A stretch of DNA of 64,000 nt from Pilimelia terevasa (GTDB taxonomy: Bacteria; Actinomycetota; Actinomycetes; Mycobacteriales; Micromonosporaceae), in NCBI RefSeq assembly GCF_014647915.1, contig NZ_BMQC01000003.1, forward strand, positions 62,001 through 126,000, read 5' to 3'. Below are positions 31,517-40,877 of the stretch, in pieces; within the stretch, counting starts at the first letter, position 1; each line of letters starts with the position of its first letter. Made by a program: the position numbers and the translations under genes. Under the pieces are notes generated by a model. That model ran no database searches and was not told where the DNA came from. It saw only the letters and a list, made by a program, of their open reading frames with translations.

Positions 31517-33690
31517 CGGAGACCCCCGGCCGGCGCCAGCCGCACGCCGGACGCCTCGACGAGTTCGGTGACGCGCTCGCGGATCCGGTCGGCGAGGATC
31601 TCGATCGGCAGCCCGGCGTCCAGCACCAGGTACCGGGCCGGCTCGGTCGCCGCCAGGTCGAGGAACGCCTGCCGCACCCGGCCGTGGAACGCCAGCGACT
31701 CCCGCTCCAGCCGGTCCGGGGTACCGCGGTCGGCGGCCCGGCGCAGGCCCAGCGCGGGGTCCAGGTCGAGCAGGATCACCAGGTCGGGCCGCAGCCCCCC
31801 GGTGGCCCAGTCGGACAGCCAGGCGACATCGCCGTCGGGCAGCGTCCGGCCGGCCCCCTGGTAGGCCAGCGAGGAGTCCACGAAGCGGTCGCTGACCACC
31901 ACCTCCCCGCGCTCCAGCGCGGGCCGGACGACCGTGGCGACGTGCTGGGCCCGGTCGGCCGCGTACAGCAGCGCCTCGGCGCGCGCGGTGACCGCGTCCT
32001 CGGCGCGCTCCAGCAGCAGCTCCCGGATCCGCCGGCCCACCGGGGTGGCGCCGGGCTCGCGGGTGACCGCGACCCGGTGCCCGGCGTCGATCAGCGTCGT
32101 GGCCAGCTTGGCGAGCTGGGTCGACTTGCCGGTGCCCTCGCCGCCCTCGAACACGACGAACAGGCCCGGCCCGGCGACGGGGTGGGCGGCCGACAGCGGC
32201 CGGCCGCGGATCGACCACCACAGGTCGCGCAGCACCGGTACGCCCGGCTTGTCGTCCATCTGGCGGAAGGCGCTGATGCCGGCGAAGATGCTCAGCAGCC
32301 CCGCGACGAACAGCAGCGCGCGCGTCGCCGACACCGAGAACGCCGCCTCCCCGAGCCGGAACTCGTGCGAGCCGCCGATGCCGACGAACGCGCCGGACAG
32401 GCCGATGGCCAGGATCAGCACCACCCGCGTGGCCGTCTGGACGAAGGCGAACACCCGGCCGCGCACGTCGTCGCCGACCTCGCCGCCGAGCAGCGTCGTA
32501 CCGGACAGGAACGCCATCCCGGCGCCGGTGCCGACCAGGACCGCCCCGGCCAGCGCGAGCGCCAGGTGCACCGACACGGCGAGGATGAACACCGACGCGC
32601 CCGCCAGCACGATGCTCATGCCGAACCAGCGGCGCCGCGACAGCGCCCGGACCAGCGCCGGCCCCGCCCCGATCCCGGCCGCCAGCCCGACGAACAGCGC
32701 GCCGAACAGCATGTAGAACGCGGCGTCACCGGCGCCGAGGGAGACGGCGAAGAACTTGGCGACGCCGATCACCACGCCGCCGCAGGCGAACGCGCCGAGG
32801 ATGCCCAGGACCAGGCCCCGCACCATCCGGGTCTGGCCGATGTACTTCCAGCCGTCGACGAACTGGCGCACCATGCCGCCGGCACCCCCGTCCGGCCCGA
32901 CCGCGGTCCGGCCGCTGATCTCGCGGATGCCGAAGAAGACGACGACCGCGAGCGCGAGCCGCGACACGGAGTTGAAGTACAGGGCGAGGTTGGCCGGCTC
33001 GGCCCACTCCGGCGGGGTGCGCACGGCCGCGCGCAGGCTCCGGTCCAGCACCGACAGGCTCGCCGCGGCGAGCACGGGGGTGACGCCGTACGTGGTGATG
33101 AGCGTGAGCTGGTTGGAGATCTCCAGGCGGCTGCGCGGGATCAGGTTCGGGACCGCGGCCTCCTTGGCGGGCAGCCACACCAGGGTCACGCTCTCGATGA
33201 AGAACGTGGCGACCGCCGCCCAGGCGACCACCGTCGTCCCCCGGTCGATCACCAGCGCGCCGAGCGGGATCGAGGCGAACAGGACGAACCGGAGCAGGTC
33301 GCAGATGACCATCGTGTACCGGCGGTCCCACCGGTCGGCCAGCACGCCGGCCGCGGGGCCGAGCAGGAGCGCGGGCAGCAGCCGTACGGCGATCACGGAG
33401 CTGAACGCCAGCCCCTGCTGCACGCTGCCGCTGACCTGGGCGGAGGCGAAGGCCGCGGTGGCCAGCAGGCCGAGCCAGTCGCCGAGCGACGCGACGCCGA
33501 GGACCAGCCAGAGCCGCCGGAACGGGCGGATCCGCAGGACGGCGCGCAGCGCGGCCAGCCCGCCGAGGTCGACCTGGGCGGCGGCCGGCGGCGGCGGGCC
33601 GGCGGCCGCGCCGCCGCCCGGCCGCCCGTCCGTTGCGTCCGTTCCCGTGCTGGTGATGTCCGCCCCCTCGGCCGCGCCGCATCCAGGCAC
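31513..33690 (-). CDS. tmk: MFS-like membrane domain fused to thymidylate kinase
   Basis: The 725-residue fusion starts at GTG 33690. Residues about 45-480 form a 10-12 TM MFS domain (motif A ADRWDRRYTM). The last 210 residues are a dTMP kinase with P-loop FEGGEGTGKSTQL (about residue 513), the DR motif VSDRFVDSSLAYQG and the TREPGATP loop. dTMP kinase makes dTDP for DNA synthesis. The same fusion is known in Streptomyces (the SCO3542 type, from memory), so it is a lineage trait. It is divergent from ileS and overlaps holB. Confidence 0.93.
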   Translation of the reverse strand: MPGCGAAEGADITSTGTDATDGRPGGGAAAGPPPPAAAQVDLGGLAALRAVLRIRPFRRLWLVLGVASLGDWLGLLATAAFASAQVSGSVQQGLAFSSVIAVRLLPALLLGPAAGVLADRWDRRYTMVICDLLRFVLFASIPLGALVIDRGTTVVAWAAVATFFIESVTLVWLPAKEAAVPNLIPRSRLEISNQLTLITTYGVTPVLAAASLSVLDRSLRAAVRTPPEWAEPANLALYFNSVSRLALAVVVFFGIREISGRTAVGPDGGAGGMVRQFVDGWKYIGQTRMVRGLVLGILGAFACGGVVIGVAKFFAVSLGAGDAAFYMLFGALFVGLAAGIGAGPALVRALSRRRWFGMSIVLAGASVFILAVSVHLALALAGAVLVGTGAGMAFLSGTTLLGGEVGDDVRGRVFAFVQTATRVVLILAIGLSGAFVGIGGSHEFRLGEAAFSVSATRALLFVAGLLSIFAGISAFRQMDDKPGVPVLRDLWWSIRGRPLSAAHPVAGPGLFVVFEGGEGTGKSTQLAKLATTLIDAGHRVAVTREPGATPVGRRIRELLLERAEDAVTARAEALLYAADRAQHVATVVRPALERGEVVVSDRFVDSSLAYQGAGRTLPDGDVAWLSDWATGGLRPDLVILLDLDPALGLRRAADRGTPDRLERESLAFHGRVRQAFLDLAATEPARYLVLDAGLPIEILADRIRERVTELVEASGVRLAPAGGLR

Positions 33691-33887
33691 CGGCGCCGCC
33701 GTACCGACGCGGTGCCGCCGGACTCACTGTAGCGGCGCCCAGCCGATCACCCTCATCCGGACATCTCGGACAGGCGGCCTCATCGGGCGCAGTGATCTCG
33801 GGCGCGGTGTACAGGCGGCCGGCGATACCATGGGGCGTCGTCCGCCGGCCGCTCGCCAGGAGCGCCGAGTCCGCTAGGAGCACCCGG

Positions 33888-36800
33888 GTGTCCCAGTCGC
33901 CGTTCTCCGCCCTGCCGCCACGCGTCGACCTGCCGGCGGTGGACCACGAGATCCTGGCGTTCTGGCGGGAGAAGGACATCTTCGGGCGCTCGCTGGCCCA
34001 GACCGCCGACGGCCCGCGCTGGGTGTTCTACGAGGGGCCGCCGACGGCCAACGGCCGCCCGGGCGCCCACCACGTCGAGTCGCGGGTTTTCAAGGACGTC
34101 TTCCCGCGGTACCGGACGATGAAGGGGTACCACGTGCCCCGGGTCGCCGGCTGGGACTGCCACGGCCTGCCCGTCGAGATCGCCGTGGAGAAGGAGCTCG
34201 GCATCTCGGGCAAGCAGGACATCGAGCGGATCGGCGTGGCCGAGTTCAACGCCCGCTGCCGCGAGTCCGTCCAGCGGCACGTCGCCGACTTCGAGGAGAT
34301 GACCACCCGCTGCGGCTACTGGGTGGACATGGAGCGCCCGTACCGGACGATGGACGCCGGGTACGTCGAGAGCGTCTGGTGGGCGCTCAAGCAGATCTTC
34401 GACAAGGGACTGCTGGTCGAGGACCACCGGGTCGCGCCGTACTGCCCGCGCTGCGGCACCGGCCTGTCCGACCACGAGGTGGCGCAGGGGTACGAGACCA
34501 TCACCGACCCGTCGGTGTACGTCCGGCTGCCGGTCGACGGGCCGCTGGCCGGGCACGAGGGCGCCGAACTGCTCGTCTGGACCACCACCCCGTGGACGCT
34601 GGTCTCGAACACCGCCGTCGCCGTGCACCCCGACGTCACCTACGTGCTGGCGCGCACCGAGCAGGGCCTGTTCGTCGTCGCCGAGCCGCTGGTCAAGTCC
34701 GTCCTCGGCGAGGACGCCGCCGTGGTGGCGAGCCTGTCGGGCCGGGACCTGGAGCGGGTCCGGTACCGGCGCCCGCTCGACCTGGTCGAGGTCCCCGACG
34801 CGCACTACGTGATCCTCGCCGACTACGTCACCACCAGCGACGGCACCGGCCTGGTCCACCAGGCGCCCGCCTTCGGCGCCGACGACCTGATCTCCTGCCG
34901 CGCGTACGGGCTGCCGGTGGTCAACCCGATCGGCCCCGACGGCCGGTTCGGCGCCGACGTGCCCCTGGTCGGCGGGGTGTTCTTCAAGGACGCCGACGCG
35001 CCGCTGACCGAGGAGCTGCGCGCCCGCGGCGTCCTGTTCCGGGCCACCATGTACGCGCACAGCTACCCGCACTGCTGGCGCTGCCACACGCCGCTGATGT
35101 ACTACGCGCAGCTCTCCTGGTACATCCGCACCACCCAGATCCGCGACGCGCTGCTGCGGGAGAACGCCGCCACCGGCTGGCACCCCGCGCACATCCGCGA
35201 CGGCCGGTACGGCGACTGGCTGCACAACAACGTCGACTGGGCGCTGTCCCGCAACCGGTACTGGGGTACCCCCCTGCCGCTGTGGCGCTGCGGCGAGGGC
35301 CACCTGACCTGCGTGGAGTCCCGCGCCGAGCTGGGCCGGCTCACCCACGGCGACCTGTCCGACCTGGACCCGCACCGCCCCTACATCGACGACATCAGCT
35401 TCGACTGCCCCCGGTGCGGCACCCGCGCGCACCGGGTGCCCGAGGTCGTCGACGCCTGGTTCGACTCCGGCTCCATGCCGTTCGCCCAGCTCGGCTACCC
35501 GCACGCGCCCGGGTCGGCGGAGCGGTTCGCGGAGGCGTACCCCGCGCAGTTCATCGCCGAGGCGATCGACCAGACCCGCGGCTGGTTCTACACGCTGATG
35601 GCCATCGGCACCCTGGTCTTCGACAGGTCCTCCTACGAGAACGTCCTCTGCCTCGGCCACATCGTCGCCGAGGACGGGCGCAAGATGTCCAAGCACCTCG
35701 GCAACGTCATCGCCCCGGTGCCGCTGATGGACAAGCACGGCGCCGACGCGCTGCGCTGGTTCATGCTGTGCGCCGGCTCCCCGTGGGGCTCGCGCCGGGT
35801 CGGCGACGCGCCGCTGGAGGAGATCGTCCGGCGGACGCTGCTCACATACTGGAACACCGTGTCCTTCTTCACCCTGTACGCCTCGACCAGTGCCTGGCGC
35901 CCGGCCGACGAGCCGGCCGCCCTGCCGCTGACGCCGCTGGACCGCTGGCTGCGGGCCGAGCTGCACCACGTGGTCCGGGTCGTGGGCGAGGCCCTGGACG
36001 GGTTCGACACCGCCGGGGCCGGGCGGGCGCTGGCGGACTTCATCGACGACGTCTCCAACTGGTACGTGCGGCTGTCCCGGGCCCGGTTCTGGGCCGGCGA
36101 GCCGGCGGCGCTGGCGACGCTGTACGAGACGATCGACGTGCTGACCCGGCTGCTGGCCCCGCTCGTGCCGTTCGTCGCCGAACACGTCTGGCAGCGCGCG
36201 GTCCGCCCCGGTACGCCGGCCGCCGCCGAGTCGGTCCACCTGTCCACGTGGCCCGCCTGCGACACCGCCGCCCTGGACGACGGGCTGCGCGCGCAGATGG
36301 CCACCGTCCGCGCGCTGGTCGACGCCGGCCGGGCCGCCCGCAAGGCCAACAGCCTGCGGGTCCGCCAGCCGCTGGGCCGCGCCCTGCTCGGCGTGCCGGC
36401 GGGCGCGATGCCCGCACCGGAGCTGCTGGCCTACGTCGCCGAGGAGCTGAACGTCCGCGAACTGGCACCGCTGCACGGCGCCGACGAGGTCGTCGACATC
36501 ACGGTGAAGGCCAACTTCCGCGCCCTGGGCAGGCGGTTCGGCGGACGCACCCAGGTGGTCGCGCGGGCGGTCGCCGCGGCGGACGCGGCGGCGCTGGCGA
36601 CGGCGGTCGCCGACGGGGGTACGGCGACGGTCACGGTGGACGGCGGGGAGGTCGCGCTGACGGCCGACGACGTGTTCGTGACCCAGGCACCCCGCAGGGG
36701 ATGGGCGGTCCACGCGGCGCGCGACGTCACGATCGCGCTCGACACCGAGATCACCCCGGAACTGCGCCGGGCGGGACTGGCCCGCGAGGTCATCCGCACC

Positions 36801-37007
36801 CTCCAGGAGGCCCGCAAGCAGGCCGGCCTCGATATCACGGACCGGATCGTCCTCACCTGGTCCGCCGCCGAGACCGAGCTGGCCGAGGCAGTTCGCGCAC
36901 ACGCCGCGGAGATTGCCGAAGCCGTACTGGCGAGCGACATGTCAGAGGGAGCCGGCGACGTCACCGCCGCCGACCTCCCTCTGCGGTACACGCTGCGCCG
37001 CGCGTGA
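33888..37007 (+). CDS. ileS: Isoleucyl-tRNA synthetase
   Basis: The GTG at 33888 (VSQSPFSALPPRVDLPAVDH) has aggag seven bases upstream; 1039 residues follow. The HIGH-type signature appears as PPTANGRPGAHHVESRVFKD, the form seen in actinobacterial, eukaryote-like IleRS. The KMSKS loop is DGRKMSKHLGN, and the editing domain contains WTTTPWTL. A zinc site is visible at CPRCGT. The enzyme charges tRNA-Ile in the cytoplasm. It is divergent from tmk and convergent with the secreted-protein array. I saw no T-box leader in the 197 bp upstream. Confidence 0.97.
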   Translation: MSQSPFSALPPRVDLPAVDHEILAFWREKDIFGRSLAQTADGPRWVFYEGPPTANGRPGAHHVESRVFKDVFPRYRTMKGYHVPRVAGWDCHGLPVEIAVEKELGISGKQDIERIGVAEFNARCRESVQRHVADFEEMTTRCGYWVDMERPYRTMDAGYVESVWWALKQIFDKGLLVEDHRVAPYCPRCGTGLSDHEVAQGYETITDPSVYVRLPVDGPLAGHEGAELLVWTTTPWTLVSNTAVAVHPDVTYVLARTEQGLFVVAEPLVKSVLGEDAAVVASLSGRDLERVRYRRPLDLVEVPDAHYVILADYVTTSDGTGLVHQAPAFGADDLISCRAYGLPVVNPIGPDGRFGADVPLVGGVFFKDADAPLTEELRARGVLFRATMYAHSYPHCWRCHTPLMYYAQLSWYIRTTQIRDALLRENAATGWHPAHIRDGRYGDWLHNNVDWALSRNRYWGTPLPLWRCGEGHLTCVESRAELGRLTHGDLSDLDPHRPYIDDISFDCPRCGTRAHRVPEVVDAWFDSGSMPFAQLGYPHAPGSAERFAEAYPAQFIAEAIDQTRGWFYTLMAIGTLVFDRSSYENVLCLGHIVAEDGRKMSKHLGNVIAPVPLMDKHGADALRWFMLCAGSPWGSRRVGDAPLEEIVRRTLLTYWNTVSFFTLYASTSAWRPADEPAALPLTPLDRWLRAELHHVVRVVGEALDGFDTAGAGRALADFIDDVSNWYVRLSRARFWAGEPAALATLYETIDVLTRLLAPLVPFVAEHVWQRAVRPGTPAAAESVHLSTWPACDTAALDDGLRAQMATVRALVDAGRAARKANSLRVRQPLGRALLGVPAGAMPAPELLAYVAEELNVRELAPLHGADEVVDITVKANFRALGRRFGGRTQVVARAVAAADAAALATAVADGGTATVTVDGGEVALTADDVFVTQAPRRGWAVHAARDVTIALDTEITPELRRAGLAREVIRTLQEARKQAGLDITDRIVLTWSAAETELAEAVRAHAAEIAEAVLASDMSEGAGDVTAADLPLRYTLRRA

Positions 37008-37034
37008 CCAGACGCCGTCCTGGCCCGCGGCGGT

Positions 37035-37625
37035 CTAGCGCGTCGGGCACCGCTTCCACAGAAGATCGTGTGGCGACAACTCCAGCGTCGCCACGGAGAT
37101 CCGGGACTCCGCGGCGCCGAGGATTTCCAGTCCCACCGCGACAGCGAGATCCCGCTTCGCATCGCACGGGTGGAAGGTGAGGGTGTCGGGCGCGAACTGC
37201 GGCTCCCAGCGAAACGGGCCGACCAGGCCGGTGACGCCGGTGCGGACAGCGGGCGGCCCAGCGCCTCCGGCGTAGTAGGTGCGTGTGGTGAGTCGGGCCG
37301 TCGTGTCAGCCGACAGCACTGCGTGCCCGCCCCACACGGTGCCTGGTACAGCGTAGGTCCAGCCTTCCGGCACCCCAACCCGCAGCAGCGTGGTGCACTG
37401 CGTCTGCCTCGTACCCGCCACGGCGAGCTGCTGGTAACGCACCACGATCGCGCCGTTCTCGTCCCCGCTCGCGGTGACCGAGGTGCGCGGACAACCCGAC
37501 CCGGTGGCACCCACCAGCGTGACGGCCGGTGCCGCGGCCGCTGACGCCGAGCCCCCCAGAGCGGGTACGACTGCCGCGATGCCGAGGGCGGCTGCCAGCA
37601 TCCTCGATCGGGTTCTGCTCAGCAC
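37035..37625 (-). CDS. Secreted four-cysteine DUF4360-like protein, block 2 gene 8 (subtype A)
   Basis: The 196-residue protein has a signal peptide (MLSRTRSRMLAAALGIAAVV ...SASAA) and the four family cysteines: GSGCP, TQCTTLL, HPCDAK and the terminal KRCPTR. The middle part PEGWTYAVPGTVWGGHAVLS matches the PxGWxFAVPxxxYxG element shared by subtype A members. Function unknown; all-beta and extracellular by inference. It is the last gene of the array; its ATG overlaps the stop of the preceding gene by 7 bp, and it converges on ileS. Confidence 0.8.
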   Translation of the reverse strand: MLSRTRSRMLAAALGIAAVVPALGGSASAAAAPAVTLVGATGSGCPRTSVTASGDENGAIVVRYQQLAVAGTRQTQCTTLLRVGVPEGWTYAVPGTVWGGHAVLSADTTARLTTRTYYAGGAGPPAVRTGVTGLVGPFRWEPQFAPDTLTFHPCDAKRDLAVAVGLEILGAAESRISVATLELSPHDLLWKRCPTR

Positions 37626-38209
37626 CTGGTGTACTCCACCGAGTTCAGCGAGGTACCCACGTCCGCCCCGTCGACCGCCTGCGAGCCACGCGGCGCGACG
37701 CCGCTACCGGCGATCCGCATCTTGAACGGCAGGACCTGGCCACATTTCAGGGCGACCTTCTGCTCCACCAGCATCTGGTACACGGTGGCGTGGGCAGGCG
37801 GGAACTCCTTCATCTCGACCGTCGGCTCCGCATCGCCGATCGTCGTGGTCATCTGGAGTCGGGATGCGCGCTCGGCGTACCCGAAGCTACTCATGACAAC
37901 GACGAACTGGGCGCGCCAACCGGCCGGCACCTGCATCGCGCCACTCAGCGTGCAGTCCAGTGCCCGGGGACCCTGGTCCCCCTCCAGGACGAACTTGCTG
38001 AAGGTCGCCGCGGAGGCGGAGCCGTCCTGGGTGTGGGTGAGCACCGTGTCCTGGGGTTGGCAGGCGGTGCCGTCGGCCCGCGAAAGCCGAAGACTGACCA
38101 CGGGGTCGGCGGCAGCGGCCGCGATGCCCGCGGGGTGCAGTGCCACGGCGGCCGTCAGGATGGCGGACAGCGGCACCGCGTAGGCGGACCTGCGACGGAT
38201 TCTGGTCAT
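37619..38209 (-). CDS. Secreted four-cysteine DUF4360-like protein, block 2 gene 7 (subtype D)
   Basis: The ATG at 38209 (MTRIRRRSAYAVPLSAILTA) follows cggagg at rather long spacing and gives 196 residues with a signal peptide. The cysteines lie in GTACQ, LDCTL, LKCGQ and at the C-terminus (YTRC). PAGWRAQFVVVMSSFGYAER resembles PAGYRATFVFFNAAAGYAAG of the protein at 44326, so these two are the subtype D counterparts in the two blocks. It has no Trp before the last Cys, unlike subtype A. Confidence 0.76.
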   Translation of the reverse strand: MTRIRRRSAYAVPLSAILTAAVALHPAGIAAAAADPVVSLRLSRADGTACQPQDTVLTHTQDGSASAATFSKFVLEGDQGPRALDCTLSGAMQVPAGWRAQFVVVMSSFGYAERASRLQMTTTIGDAEPTVEMKEFPPAHATVYQMLVEQKVALKCGQVLPFKMRIAGSGVAPRGSQAVDGADVGTSLNSVEYTRC

Positions 38210-38273
38210 CGTGCACGCACCTCCGAAGTTAGGTGACTGGGCGTTCCGCCCGGCCCGACCATCGGCCGGGCGG

Positions 38274-38939
38274 TCAGCAGGTTTTGGTCCGTAACTCGAC
38301 CCCACTCGGCTCGGGGTCACCCGGTACCACATCGTTGCCGATCAGCTGGAGCATCGCCCGGGCGTTTGGGTCGGCGCCCTGCGCGACGTCCAGGAAGGTC
38401 ACCACGTTGAGGAACCGGGTGACGCCGCACTCGGACCACGCAAGTTCGCTGTCCGGGACGGTGTACTCCTTGGAGAAGAGCTGGTCGCGCCCGTCGCTCG
38501 ACACCGGGCTGCCGTAGTCGATCGGCTCCGGCATCCGGCTGCCGGTGTAGAAGTACGACACCCGGAGCGCGCCCTTGCCGCCGGCGCTGAGCCGACCCAG
38601 ACCGTGGGTCCACACTTTCCACAGTGCGAAACGGGCTCTCGGCGGCGCCTTGATGTGCAGCCGCAACGTGCAGTTGAGTTCCTCCGCCCGCGGCGGGGTC
38701 AAGTTGCGTCCCACAATGAACTGGTCGTAGGTGATGGCGAAGGACCGCTTGTCGTCGGCGATGGCGGCGTCGGCCGAGCCGGCCGGGCAGCCAGGACCGG
38801 CATGGGTGAACTTCTCCAACGTCACACCGGGATCCTCCCGCGCTTCCCCGGCCTGCGCCGCGGGCGGTGCGCCCCCGGTGACGACCGCGACCACCGCCGC
38901 GACGCTCGCCCAGCGGAGCGCGCGCCTACGCGGCCTCAT
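38274..38939 (-). CDS. Secreted four-cysteine DUF4360-like protein, block 2 gene 6 (subtype B1)
   Basis: The ATG at 38939 overlaps the stop of the preceding gene (ATGA), giving 221 residues with a signal peptide (MRPRRRALRWASVAAVVAVV ...AQAGE). Cysteines: GPGCP, LNCTL, WSECG, KTC. The stretch RMPEPIDYGSPVSSDGRDQL and SELAWSECGVTRFLNVVTFL closely match the protein at 44888 (PEPDPVEYGDQ, DELSWSRCGQTRYLNVASRL), its counterpart in block 1. Role unknown. Confidence 0.8.
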   Translation of the reverse strand: MRPRRRALRWASVAAVVAVVTGGAPPAAQAGEAREDPGVTLEKFTHAGPGCPAGSADAAIADDKRSFAITYDQFIVGRNLTPPRAEELNCTLRLHIKAPPRARFALWKVWTHGLGRLSAGGKGALRVSYFYTGSRMPEPIDYGSPVSSDGRDQLFSKEYTVPDSELAWSECGVTRFLNVVTFLDVAQGADPNARAMLQLIGNDVVPGDPEPSGVELRTKTC

Positions 38940-39568
38940 CGCTGAGCCGACCCGGACGCGGAGGCGGCGCACTGCCGCCAGACGAAGTCCGACGGCGTCA
39001 GCAGCACGCTCTCCACGGACACACCAGCCGGCACCCCGGGTACAGCCGCATCGATGCCGATGTGCGCCGTCATGCTGAGGAACGGCTTGGCGCCACACGG
39101 CATGAACGTGAGCTGGTCGTCGCGGAATACGGTCGGTACTACGTAACCTCCGTGGAGGGACTCGAAACCCGCCGAGGCGACCTGGCCCGGTTGACCGGAG
39201 AACACGAACTTGGTGCTCAGCGTCGCCCTGGCACCGCCCGTGAGCTTGGCGGCACCCGTGTAGGTCGCCCGCGGTACGGCGAAGGTCCAGCCGGCCGGGG
39301 TGTCGACCGTGAACCGCACCGTACAGTTCACCCCGGTGGAGGCCGGCGCTTTGACAGTCATCGCCGGATACCGCAGGCGGAGGGACCCGTCCCCCAGTTC
39401 GCTCGGCGTCACGCCGTTCTTCACACAGCCCGGACCAGCGGATCCCGAGTAGGTGATCGTCTCGGTCGGGCGCGGTGCCGGCGAAGCTACAGCATCCGCG
39501 ACTCCTGCCACCAGGATGATCGGAAGTGCCGCTCCCAGCACCGCCGCGGCCGTCACACATCTGGTCAT
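38936..39568 (-). CDS. Secreted four-cysteine DUF4360-like protein, block 2 gene 5 (subtype A)
   Basis: The 210-residue protein starts at ATG 39568 with a signal peptide (MTRCVTAAAVLGAALPIILV ...VASPA). Cysteines: GPGCV, VNCTV, MPCGA, RQC. TPAGWTFAVPRATYTGAAKL and LLTPSDFVWRQCAASASG are the typical subtype A elements. Its position, between two B1 members, is the one place where block 2 departs from block 1 order; its likely partner in block 1 is one of the two A genes at 42914 and 43627. Confidence 0.8.
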   Translation of the reverse strand: MTRCVTAAAVLGAALPIILVAGVADAVASPAPRPTETITYSGSAGPGCVKNGVTPSELGDGSLRLRYPAMTVKAPASTGVNCTVRFTVDTPAGWTFAVPRATYTGAAKLTGGARATLSTKFVFSGQPGQVASAGFESLHGGYVVPTVFRDDQLTFMPCGAKPFLSMTAHIGIDAAVPGVPAGVSVESVLLTPSDFVWRQCAASASGSAQR

Positions 39569-39630
39569 TCGCGTCTCTGCTCTCCGCGGGCAGCCACCCG
39601 CCAGGTTCGTATACCGCGCCGCCGCACAGG

Positions 39631-40266
39631 TCAGCAGCTCCGCGTCCGGAAATGCAACGTCTCACTGGTGGTACCGCCGAAGTAAGCCTCGGCACGGCCC
39701 CCGGCGGGCGCCTCGGCCCGCAATCCCGAGAACACCCGCAGGAGACTGTCCCGCCCGCACTCCGACCACTGCGGCGCACCGATCTCCTCCACGCTGAGGA
39801 AGCCGTGGTGCTTGTCGTCGTCCGCCACCAGCCGATCGTTGACGGTGGGCACCGGCTGTGCCTGCCCCACGAAGAAGACGTTCGACATCAGCGCGATCCG
39901 GGCGTGCCGCGTCATGCGGCCCGATCCCTCATGCACGACTTTGGTCAAGCTGTAGGACATGCGCTCGGGCACGTCGACGTTGAGCAGGAGGGAGCAGTTG
40001 GTGAAGTCGCCGTAGCGTCCCCCGCTCGGGACCTCGGCACGAAAGTCGTCGTAGAGGATCAGGAATGCCTGGGCGTCCTCGGACACCGATGCCAGGTACG
40101 CTCCCTGGCGGCAGCCCGGACCGGCCCCGGTCGCGCTGACGATTCGGAGCCGGTCCGCGCCGGGTGCCGCCGTTGCCCCCGAGGGGAGAAGCACCAGCCC
40201 CGCACAGAGCACCAGGCTCCAGGCACGCCGGACAACGCCCCTCCCGGCGCTCAGCGGCTCGGGCAC
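39631..40266 (-). CDS. Secreted four-cysteine DUF4360-like protein, block 2 gene 4 (subtype B1)
   Basis: The GTG at 40266 (VPEPLSAGRGVVRRAWSLVL) is chosen because the block 1 counterpart at 45611 starts with an ATG at exactly the same place, 16 bp inside the end of the preceding gene. The protein has 211 residues, a signal peptide, and cysteines in GPGCR, TNCSL, WSECG and the final RSC. FFVGQAQPVPTVNDRLVADD aligns with the YFNGTREPEPIENVDFGPDD region of the counterpart. Start evidence is positional; no good ribosome binding site is seen, so coupling is likely. Confidence 0.77.
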   Translation of the reverse strand: MPEPLSAGRGVVRRAWSLVLCAGLVLLPSGATAAPGADRLRIVSATGAGPGCRQGAYLASVSEDAQAFLILYDDFRAEVPSGGRYGDFTNCSLLLNVDVPERMSYSLTKVVHEGSGRMTRHARIALMSNVFFVGQAQPVPTVNDRLVADDDKHHGFLSVEEIGAPQWSECGRDSLLRVFSGLRAEAPAGGRAEAYFGGTTSETLHFRTRSC

Positions 40267-40853
40267 TCGCGCCACACCAGGTCGTCCGGCGAGAGCCGGA
40301 CCGAGTCGATGTCCAACTTGCTGGGGGTCGTGTTGGCGCTCAGCGCCAGCGTGGTGGTGACGTTCATGGTCACGTCCGCGCCGCACGGGAGGTACGCCAG
40401 CGTCTCGCGCGCCGCCGAATGAGACATGTCAAAGCTGCCGCGCATCTCCAGCAGCCCGAAGCCGGTGGTCGGCTGGCCGGTCTCACCGGTGAAGAACACG
40501 CTGGTGTTGACCCTGGCCGTCAGGTCCTTGTAGAGGTGAGCGGTACCGCGGTACCGATAGGTCGGCAGCGCGAACGACCAGCCCTTCGGCCCGTCAACCT
40601 TGATGCGCAGCGTACAGATCGCCATGGTGTTGCCCGCCGACACACGCAGCTTGGAGGTGCGCAGCGTGAGACTCCCGTCAGATTCGGGCTGCGCTTCCAC
40701 CGTGGGGCGCGGGCATCCCGGCCCGCCGCTGCCGTCGAGCGAAAAGGTCGTTTCGGCTGCGCGCCGTGGCTCGGCCGCCATCACGGCTGATCCGGCAAGC
40801 GTCGCAGCCGCCAGCGTCGCCACCGACACGACTACAGGTGCGTACTTCCACAT
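40251..40853 (-). CDS. Secreted four-cysteine DUF4360-like protein, block 2 gene 3 (subtype A)
   Basis: The 200-residue protein starts at ATG 40853 (MWKYAPVVVSVATLAAATLA). Cysteines: GPGCP, AICTL, LPCGA, REC. The stretch LPTYRYRGTAHLYKDLTARV and the ending VRLSPDDLVWRECPSR are nearly the same as in the protein at 46264 (VVRYRGDMMLYKDVSARIST, LEISPDDLVWRECPPV), one of the clearest pairs between the two blocks. Its end overlaps the next start by 16 bp. Confidence 0.82.
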   Translation of the reverse strand: MWKYAPVVVSVATLAAATLAGSAVMAAEPRRAAETTFSLDGSGGPGCPRPTVEAQPESDGSLTLRTSKLRVSAGNTMAICTLRIKVDGPKGWSFALPTYRYRGTAHLYKDLTARVNTSVFFTGETGQPTTGFGLLEMRGSFDMSHSAARETLAYLPCGADVTMNVTTTLALSANTTPSKLDIDSVRLSPDDLVWRECPSR

Positions 40854-40877
40854 GGCTCGGTCCTCTCAGGGTCGGGG

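Noticed and set aside
33691-33887. T-box riboswitch in front of ileS
   Set aside because: Actinobacterial ileS genes can have T-boxes, but I find no aggGTGGnACCgcg-type element or clear specifier stem in these 197 bp.
38274-39779. 501-codon open frame suggesting a fused two-domain secreted protein
   Set aside because: The upstream half is an out-of-frame shadow of the neighbouring subtype A gene; the real gene starts at 38939.
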